A DNA stretch of 5,300 bases, taken from contig JAHFER010000137.1 of assembly GCA_023248365.1 (NCBI GenBank), forward strand, positions 1 through 5,300, read 5' to 3'. Below the pieces are notes generated by a model. The model was not told the DNA's origin, searched no databases, and saw only the letters and a program-made list of their open reading frames with translations. Origin of the DNA: Nitrospirota bacterium. GTDB lineage: Bacteria; Nitrospirota; 9FT-COMBO-42-15; HDB-SIOI813. Position numbers and translations under genes: made by a program. Of the stretch, positions 1-5,300 are shown piece after piece (within the stretch, counting starts at the first letter, position 1; every line of letters starts with the position of its first letter).

Positions 1-2
1 AA

Positions 3-770
3 TTATGTACGTTTGTTATTCCAGGATGGCAAAAGGTATTTTTCTTTAAGGAGCTTTTCTGTAAGGTTTATTTCATAAGTGGTTAATGCAGTATCAATTA
101 GATTAATGTCAAGAACTTTACAGAATCCGGCAGAGAGTGTATTAATAATCTCCTTTATATCACATTCATCAATCAATATTTCGTTTAATGACGTTGAGTT
201 TGCTCCGTTTTCTCCTGAAATTCCATCAAGAATAACAGACCCGTGTTGTAAGAATATGTCAGGCCAGCGCCGCTGGGCGCTACCTATAAGTTTTTTGCCG
301 TTAAAAGAGGTTTCATGCCTTAGAGTGGAATCAAAACAGAGTGTTGAGTGCTGATATTCAGAATCAAGAGGATTATTACAGTCTTCAGTGTCAGGGTGTA
401 AGCCAAGTTGTCCCAGTCCGTTATTGAAAGAATCAGAAATTAAATCATATGTTCCCTTTAAATTATTAGGAAATATTTTGTTGTTTGTATTGCAAACAAC
501 ACTGTAGCTTAAGTCATTCCCGTGGATTACAGCCCTTCCCCCGGTAATTCGTCTTACAACACTGAGATTACTGTTGCCTGATTGGGGTTGGTTTAATATC
601 CTGTCAATTTTCTGGAAATATCCTATGGAAATACAAGGAGGATCCCACGTGTAGAATCTTATCGTGGTTGGTACAACACCTTCCCTGCAGGCAATAACTA
701 TAGCCTCATCAACCGCCATGTTATAAAACCCATTGTTACTGCCGGTATTAATTAATCTCCATGTCTGCAT
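3..770 (-). CDS. Lipoate/octanoate transferase family protein (LplA/LipM-like)
   Basis: This is a complete 255-aa protein of the biotin/lipoate ligase A/B fold. Such enzymes move octanoyl or lipoyl groups onto lipoyl domains of 2-oxoacid dehydrogenases or the glycine-cleavage H protein, in the cytoplasm. Seen: a family-type N-terminus (MQTWRLINTG, then NMAVDEA at 17-23), the signature RRITGGRAVIH at 73-83, and NGKKLIGSAQRR at 157-168, where Lys160 aligns with the catalytic lysine. Cys145 in the LCFDST stretch sits where LipM octanoyltransferases carry their acyl-accepting cysteine, which favours LipM over ATP-dependent LplA. No separate C-terminal LplA accessory domain is present. The length is slightly short for LipM (about 280 aa). 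The ATG at 768-770 is chosen because the conserved family sequence starts right there; only a weak purine stretch (gaagaa) precedes it. It lies downstream of the SNF2 gene on the same strand, separated by an inverted repeat. The fold is certain; the exact reaction (octanoyltransferase or lipoate ligase) is inferred. Confidence 0.88.
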   Translation of the reverse strand: MQTWRLINTGSNNGFYNMAVDEAIVIACREGVVPTTIRFYTWDPPCISIGYFQKIDRILNQPQSGNSNLSVVRRITGGRAVIHGNDLSYSVVCNTNNKIFPNNLKGTYDLISDSFNNGLGQLGLHPDTEDCNNPLDSEYQHSTLCFDSTLRHETSFNGKKLIGSAQRRWPDIFLQHGSVILDGISGENGANSTSLNEILIDECDIKEIINTLSAGFCKVLDINLIDTALTTYEINLTEKLLKEKYLLPSWNNKRT

Positions 771-784
771 ATATTAGTTCTTCA

Positions 785-876
785 TTTTAAACACAGAGGC
801 ACAGAGGCACAGAGTTAGACAAATAGTAAAATATAAAATGCCTTTCTCTGTGTCCCTGTGCCTCTGTGGTTTAAAT
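785..876. repeat. Imperfect inverted repeat built on CACAGAGG (possible hairpin)
   Basis: The left arm (785-814) and right arm (846-876) are reverse complements. The 23-nt inner parts (792-814 and 846-868) match at 21 positions. A further 6 bp (TTTAAA, 786-791 with 870-875) pair outside one extra base at 869. The loop is about 31 nt (815-845) and AT-rich. In either transcript one of the two mismatches becomes a G-U wobble. The left arm is nearly three tandem copies of the 8-mer CACAGAGG. The right arm ends next to the TAA of the SNF2 gene, so the hairpin sits in the 3' end of that mRNA and upstream of the lipoate transferase gene. It could terminate, attenuate or stabilise the transcript, but no U-run follows the stem, so a classic intrinsic terminator is not supported. 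From memory, similar CACAGAGGCACAGAG sequences are scattered between genes in many environmental bacteria; that could not be checked here. Confidence 0.85.
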
Positions 877-3800
877 TTATATAGTTCCTTCAAGCAGATA
901 ATCAAAATCAGCCTTTGATACAGATAGTCCCTTTCTCCCGCTCACAGACTCTCCCATCACTGCATTATATAATACAAGTTTCTTTTTCTTTAATTCCATC
1001 ATTTTTTCCTCAACCGTGTGTCGCATAAGGATTCGCATAATGGTTACCCTGTTTTTCTGACCAATCCTGTGTGCCCTGTCTGATGCCTGGTTTTCAACCG
1101 CAGGATTCCACCATGGGTCAAGGTGAAACACATAGGAGGCCCTTGTAAGATTCAGACCCTGCCCGCCTGCCTTGAGACTCAGAAGAAATATCGAAGGACT
1201 GTCATTGTTCTGAAAACCCTCTACCAGATGTTTTCTCTTTCCTATAGCAGTTGATCCGTCAAGTCTTAAAAAGGTTATCTCGTGTTTCTTCAAATCCTCT
1301 TCAAGAATGTCAAGAAAACTCGTAAACTGAGAAAACACAAGGGCACTATGCCCTTCACTAAGGAGTTCCTTTAACTTATTAATCAGGAATTCTATCTTAG
1401 GAGAATGATCATCGAATGATGTATCTATAAGTCTGGGAGATACGCATATCTGCCTGAGTTTTAATATCGCAGTAATAGCAATTATTTGTGCCTGAGAGGC
1501 AGTCTTATTTTCATATGCATTAGCTATTGCCCTTCTGACACTCTCAACGGTCTTTTTATAAAGGGCCTTTTGTTTATCAGTGAGTTCAAGATATATGTCG
1601 GTCTCTATTTTTGGAGGAAGTTCCTTCAAAATCTTTTCCTTTGTTCTTCTCAAAACAAAGGGTTTAGTCCTTCTTAATAGCATGTCAATATAAGGAGATG
1701 TATCCAGCTTAATATAGGATTTAAAGGTATCATAATCACCGAGAAGGCCCGGTATAGCAAGATCAAGTATGGAATAGTATTCACCAATATGGTTTTCAAG
1801 AGGAGTTCCGGTTACAGTAAGCTTGAAAAGACCATTTAACTGCCTCACAGCGCCGGTTGTGTCAGCGTATATATTTTTGACAGTCTGTGCCTCATCAAAA
1901 ACAATGACATTAAATGATTCCTTTTTCAGAGTTTCAATATCCATCCGAATTAAACCATACGTAGTTAAAATTATATCGCAATCTTTAAAATCCGTACTCC
2001 TTTCCTTTCCAGTATAAAAATGCACCTTGAAATTAGGATAGAACCTCTTTATTTCGTTCTCCCAGTTGAACAAAAGACTGGGCGGCAAGACGATAAGATG
2101 AGGTAGGTGATTACTGCTTTCAGAATATCTGACAGTTCCTTCCTTAATTCCGGCTAAAAGGGTAATTGCCTGAATTGTCTTTCCAAGCCCCATATCATCG
2201 GCAAGACAGGCGCCGAATTTGTGTTCATACAGGAAGGCGAGCCAGTAGTACCCGTCCATTTGATAGTGCCTCAATTTTGCCTTCAACTTATCAGGCAACG
2301 GCCTTTTTTCGATTTTCTCAAACCGGTTCAGGCGTTCTACTAATTCTTCATCCTCTTCTGAGAGTATTACCTTAACCCCTGCATTTCTCAAATATATCCA
2401 GTCAAGTATCTTCAGTCGTGGGACATGTACAATATCCTTTTCCTGTTTTGAAGTGGATTTATTATCCTGATATATTGTGGAAATGGTTTTTAGGATCTCC
2501 TGCGAGTTGGAATCAAGGACCTGAATCACATCATCGTTCTCAAGAACACCATCCTCTGATAAAATCTTCTCCCATTGAGCATCTCCGATTAATTCCCCAT
2601 CACAAGTAATCTCAGGTTTTATTTCAAACCAGTCAATCCCTTTATCCCTGCTGGCATCAAATGAAAAATCCCATTTAGAGGTTACAACAGTCTTCCCTTT
2701 CAAAAATAAAGGAATACCATTTTCTTTTAATCTCTGACAGAGGACCGGAAGCATACGGTAGACCTTTTTTGCATCAACAATCATCTCATTGTGGGAATCC
2801 ATTCCATGGAAAATATCCACCCCAAATGTTGTGAAAGGGATTGAATAGAGTAATGACTCTGCAATTTTATTGTTCCTGACCATATGCCACTGACCGCTGA
2901 AATTTCGTATGGAAGAGGATTTTGTATTTAGTCTGTTGTAGACGCCAACAAGAAGGTCCTTGGCCTCCTGTCTGATTATACGCTTCAAAAAGTCTCCCTC
3001 TTCTGAAAGAGACTCTCTAATCAACTTTTGAACCTCGCTCTTATTTTCAATATTAAGGAGCTTAAAAAAGGTTTTAACTAATACAGACCATCTTTTTCTG
3101 GTTCTTAATGATTGTGAAAGCCTCCTCTTGTTTTTTGAATATGAAAAGAAACCAAAAAACAATACTGAAGTAGCATCCCTGGAACCTGAAACATTGCAGC
3201 AAGCCTTTAAAATCATTTTATCAATGTATTTATCAATAGGTTCTATTATCATACTATAAGTTGGGATCGTATCTGTAATGCCTGATGCTTCCTGATTATT
3301 CTTCAGTATGAGGTTGTTAAGAACTCCCTTTGATTCATCCGGTATAATCATTTGGATACTATGAAACAGTTCAAGAGGCATTTTTATATCATAATTTTCA
3401 CCACGGTTAGTTCTTCTGTAATAAAATAGTTCACTGACATTTAGGTAATCAAGATTAATATAGTCATGGTCATCGAGAAATCTTTCATAGAAGTTCCAGA
3501 TGCCCCAGCCATCATCATTATTAATAACTCCAAGCCTGCCGGATTCAACATCAGCTATCAGTTTACTTCCTAACATGTAATAACCGGAACTGGCAAAGTC
3601 ATCAATTACGGCGAGTTTCCTTATTGAAACGATATTATCGTCTGCATCAATTTCAGTTTTGGTATTAAAGACTAATGTTTTATCCCATTTAAGTGCTACC
3701 TTCTTTTTGTCAATTCTTATAAATATAGGGTGAGTGTTATCATTTTTCTCAAGAAAGGCGATAATCGGCTTATCCGCTGAACTATAATAATAGCTGTCAT

Positions 3801-4485
3801 AGGCAATTATTTTAAGTATGTCCTCAGGAAGTCTGAAAAACTTATTTCCTGAAATTGGACGGCCATCCTTTTCTACGGTTACTTTTAACGAGTAAAGTAA
3901 TGGATCATTTTCAAAGACTATTTCATAAACAGGAGATATTGTATCTCCTGTTTCGATGGGTTCAAGGGTTTCAAGGGGTTCATAAGAATCAGCAGCTAAC
4001 AGAAGGTTTTTTTTGAGACGCTCTCTGTAGCTATCCCTGTTATAGCCTCCAGGAATAACAAAAAGGTCAGGGTTTTGAGTATTTTTAATGGTTAGTAACG
4101 CACAGATGACATGCTTGCAATGAACAGATGGCGACCATGCAGGACAACTGCATTCATAATTAAGTTTGTTAGTCCCTGCATAAAAATTGACCGAATAAAC
4201 ACTGCTGCCGACAACCTTTGCTGTAAGACGCAGCCTGTCTTTAGACCATATAAATTCAGAAACCCTTCTATCCTTGTAATAGTCATAGCCCCTTAGAAAA
4301 TATTGTTTTGGGCTTATGTAATAAATATTGTTAGGCGGGATTTCATTCAATCGCCGAATTATTGTGTTTTCTTCTAACTGCATAGTCAGGCAAGGTATAT
4401 ATAATTTGACAGGAGCTTTCCCTTTATAACGATAATCCATATTGCCAGATTGATTTTTATATGTCAATTTTTTTTGTTCACACAT
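877..4485 (-). CDS. SNF2-family DNA-dependent ATPase with N-terminal SWIM zinc finger
   Basis: This is a complete 1202-aa Swi2/Snf2 superfamily-2 ATPase, a translocase on double-stranded DNA that remodels protein-DNA complexes rather than separating strands. In order: a SWIM zinc finger (Cys112, Cys114, Cys123, His125; CxCx8CxH); a long middle part (about 180-700) in the place of the bacterial SNF2-associated domain; then the ATPase core. Motifs seen: I, DDMGLGKT 763-770 (Lys769); Ia around LPPSLLFNW 800-808; II, DEAQ 864-867; III, TGTP 892-895; IV around ALVFSQF 1048-1054; V, KAGGQGLNL 1105-1113; VI, DRAHRIGQ 1136-1143. All catalytic residues are intact. The length is normal for bacterial SWIM-SNF2 proteins. 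The start is uncertain: the ATG at 4485 overlaps the divergent sigma gene's frame and has no ribosome binding site. Met16 (4440) and Met35 (4383) are alternatives, and family-like sequence begins only near residue 55. The cellular role is unknown; RapA-like RNA polymerase recycling or DNA repair are possibilities known for relatives. Confidence 0.95.
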   Translation of the reverse strand: MCEQKKLTYKNQSGNMDYRYKGKAPVKLYIPCLTMQLEENTIIRRLNEIPPNNIYYISPKQYFLRGYDYYKDRRVSEFIWSKDRLRLTAKVVGSSVYSVNFYAGTNKLNYECSCPAWSPSVHCKHVICALLTIKNTQNPDLFVIPGGYNRDSYRERLKKNLLLAADSYEPLETLEPIETGDTISPVYEIVFENDPLLYSLKVTVEKDGRPISGNKFFRLPEDILKIIAYDSYYYSSADKPIIAFLEKNDNTHPIFIRIDKKKVALKWDKTLVFNTKTEIDADDNIVSIRKLAVIDDFASSGYYMLGSKLIADVESGRLGVINNDDGWGIWNFYERFLDDHDYINLDYLNVSELFYYRRTNRGENYDIKMPLELFHSIQMIIPDESKGVLNNLILKNNQEASGITDTIPTYSMIIEPIDKYIDKMILKACCNVSGSRDATSVLFFGFFSYSKNKRRLSQSLRTRKRWSVLVKTFFKLLNIENKSEVQKLIRESLSEEGDFLKRIIRQEAKDLLVGVYNRLNTKSSSIRNFSGQWHMVRNNKIAESLLYSIPFTTFGVDIFHGMDSHNEMIVDAKKVYRMLPVLCQRLKENGIPLFLKGKTVVTSKWDFSFDASRDKGIDWFEIKPEITCDGELIGDAQWEKILSEDGVLENDDVIQVLDSNSQEILKTISTIYQDNKSTSKQEKDIVHVPRLKILDWIYLRNAGVKVILSEEDEELVERLNRFEKIEKRPLPDKLKAKLRHYQMDGYYWLAFLYEHKFGACLADDMGLGKTIQAITLLAGIKEGTVRYSESSNHLPHLIVLPPSLLFNWENEIKRFYPNFKVHFYTGKERSTDFKDCDIILTTYGLIRMDIETLKKESFNVIVFDEAQTVKNIYADTTGAVRQLNGLFKLTVTGTPLENHIGEYYSILDLAIPGLLGDYDTFKSYIKLDTSPYIDMLLRRTKPFVLRRTKEKILKELPPKIETDIYLELTDKQKALYKKTVESVRRAIANAYENKTASQAQIIAITAILKLRQICVSPRLIDTSFDDHSPKIEFLINKLKELLSEGHSALVFSQFTSFLDILEEDLKKHEITFLRLDGSTAIGKRKHLVEGFQNNDSPSIFLLSLKAGGQGLNLTRASYVFHLDPWWNPAVENQASDRAHRIGQKNRVTIMRILMRHTVEEKMMELKKKKLVLYNAVMGESVSGRKGLSVSKADFDYLLEGTI
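4439..4467 (-). promoter_or_regulatory. Possible weak promoter for the SNF2 gene
   Basis: On the minus strand a perfect -35 TTGACA (4467-4462) is followed after 17 nt by CAATAT (4444-4439), immediately preceded by TGG, which fits an extended -10 (TGN). The -10 hexamer matches consensus at only three positions, including the key A at -11 and T at -7. If it is used, transcription would begin near 4432, so translation would have to start at Met35 (4383) with a leader of about 50 nt. The element lies inside the longest version of the reading frame and may be chance in AT-rich DNA. Confidence 0.25.
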
Positions 4486-4512
4486 GACAGGAAGTTTTCA
4501 AAGTGCTACACT
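4484..4512 (+). promoter_or_regulatory. Sigma-70 type promoter with extended -10 for the sigma factor gene
   Basis: On the plus strand ATGACA (4484-4489, one mismatch to TTGACA) is followed by a 17-nt spacer ending in TGC and by TACACT (4507-4512), which matches the key T, A and T of the -10 consensus. TGC directly before the hexamer forms an extended -10. The predicted transcription start is near 4518-4520, only 3-5 nt before the ATG at 4523. The promoter therefore supports 4523 rather than 4484 as the start codon and implies a nearly leaderless mRNA. Its -35 element overlaps the most upstream ATG of the divergent SNF2 gene. This is a reading of sequence only; no other evidence is available. 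Confidence 0.5.
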
Positions 4513-4522
4513 CAAACACAAT

Positions 4523-5300
4523 ATGAAAAATAAAAAAGAACAAGATTATGGTTCTTCTGAAGAGGCATTTGCTGAAGATTCCGCTATAGTTAAAGAAGAA
4601 AAGAGTGCATCTGTAGGAGCTGCATCAGAACCTGTAAATGCCTATCTGAAAGAAATAAGGGCTACCTCGCTACTGTCAAAAGAAGAAGAGGTTGAACTTG
4701 CCGAAAGGATAGAATCTGGAAAGAGCGCTGCTATAAGGGAATTATTAAAATCCAGCATAATTATTGATGAACTTCAGGAATTGAAGAGACGCCTGCTTGA
4801 GAAAACTAAAGTCAAAAAGGTAATTAGTTATGATGAAGAAGGGTTCCTGCTTGAGGGCGAAGATAATCTTAGAGATTTTATTGGGAAAATAGATGAAGCT
4901 GAAGAGATTTATAAGGCTGACGTAAGGGATGATGAGAGATTAATAAAGCTATTTAATGAGATTGATAAAGAGACGGATATTTATGAGAAGATAATTGAAA
5001 AGTTGCAAAATATTGAACAGGAGTTTAAGGGAAGTAAATTGTCTGAAAGAGTTAAAATGGATCAACCAATCGTTGAAGGGATGTTAAAGAATCTGAGATT
5101 AATTAACCTTGATGTAGAAGAGGCAAAAGACAGACTTGTAAAGGCAAATCTCAGGCTTGTTGTTAGTATTGCCAGGAAATACCTTAACAGAGGACTTCCG
5201 ATATCTGATCTCATTCAGGAAGGAAATATAGGGCTGATGCGCGCTGTAGGGAAATTTGAATATCAGAGAGGCTACAGATCTTCTACATATGCAACATGGT
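4523..5300 (+). CDS. RNA polymerase sigma-70 family factor (RpoD-like), 3' end beyond window
   Basis: This is a promoter-recognition subunit of RNA polymerase, cut by the window edge after 259 residues. Seen: a short charged N-terminus; region 1.2 at about 36-66 (EPVNAYLKEI, then LLSKEEEVELAERIESG); a mostly charged, acidic helical insert at about 78-200 like the non-conserved region of RpoD proteins; then regions 2.1-2.3 (ANLRLVVSIARKY 208-220, NRGLPISDLIQEGNIGLM 222-239, KFEYQRGYRSSTYATW 244-259). Canonical region 1.1 is absent, which suggests an alternative RpoD/RpoS-like sigma or an N-terminally reduced primary sigma; regions 3 and 4 lie outside. Ser253 replaces the near-invariant phenylalanine of the GYKFSTYATW motif (Phe427 in E. 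coli RpoD). The ATG at 4484 gives 13 more residues, but it overlaps the divergent SNF2 start and falls in the predicted -35 box, so 4523 is preferred. No ribosome binding site precedes either ATG. The family assignment is firm; the subgroup is not. Confidence 0.93.
   Translation, partial: MKNKKEQDYGSSEEAFAEDSAIVKEEKSASVGAASEPVNAYLKEIRATSLLSKEEEVELAERIESGKSAAIRELLKSSIIIDELQELKRRLLEKTKVKKVISYDEEGFLLEGEDNLRDFIGKIDEAEEIYKADVRDDERLIKLFNEIDKETDIYEKIIEKLQNIEQEFKGSKLSERVKMDQPIVEGMLKNLRLINLDVEEAKDRLVKANLRLVVSIARKYLNRGLPISDLIQEGNIGLMRAVGKFEYQRGYRSSTYATW

Noticed and set aside
79..354. Plus-strand open frame opposite the lipoate transferase
   Set aside because: It is fully antisense to a well-conserved gene and its translation shows no recognisable domain, so it is a frame shadow. 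The same holds for the other short frames inside the SNF2 gene.
846..876. Right arm as a classic intrinsic terminator for the SNF2 gene
   Set aside because: The stem is strong, but the loop is long and no run of U follows the stem on the minus-strand transcript.
785..876. CRISPR array or tRNA-like element in the gap between the two minus-strand genes
   Set aside because: There is no repeat-spacer periodicity, only one inverted pair and an 8-nt tandem unit, and no cloverleaf pattern.
4406..4436. Second plus-strand promoter candidate, TTGACA (4406-4411) and GATAAT (4431-4436)
   Set aside because: Both boxes are good but the 19-nt spacer is too long, and it lies within SNF2 coding sequence under either of the two longer start choices. 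The promoter at 4484-4512 fits better.
4407..4500. Direct repeat TGACAGGA at 4407-4414 and 4485-4492, possible regulator site
   Set aside because: Only eight bases match exactly, one copy lies in likely coding sequence, and there is no dyad symmetry. Chance is a sufficient explanation.

Overview
The window is AT-rich bacterial chromosomal DNA. It holds two genes on the minus strand and the first part of a third gene on the plus strand. The RpoD-like sigma factor with an acidic insert between regions 1.2 and 2, the bacterial SNF2/SWIM helicase and the lipoate-ligase-fold acyltransferase would fit an uncultured Gram-negative of the Nitrospirota or Desulfobacterota kind. That placement is an inference from general resemblance; nothing here fixes the taxon.

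Layout: 3-770 (minus) is a complete LplA/LipM-type lipoate or octanoate transferase of 255 aa. 771-876 is a short intergenic gap almost filled by an imperfect inverted repeat built on the unit CACAGAGG; one arm ends exactly at the stop codon of the next gene. 877-4485 (minus) is a complete 1202-aa SNF2-family ATPase with an N-terminal SWIM zinc finger and all helicase motifs intact. At about 4383-4523 lies a very compact divergent control region with a good extended -10 promoter reading to the right (ATGACA, 17 nt including TGC, TACACT). From 4523 (or 4484) to the window edge runs a sigma-70 family factor, cut in region 2.3/2.4.

The two minus-strand genes lie in the same direction and could share a transcript through the hairpin, but their functions (DNA translocation and lipoyl metabolism) are not obviously linked. 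The sigma factor and the SNF2 ATPase are divergent, and their longest possible reading frames begin at the same CATG tetranucleotide, so their expression is probably linked at least sterically. No complete undescribed system is evident. The points most worth a second look are a serine in place of the near-invariant region 2.3 aromatic residue of the sigma factor, its predicted near-leaderless start, and the intergenic inverted repeat.
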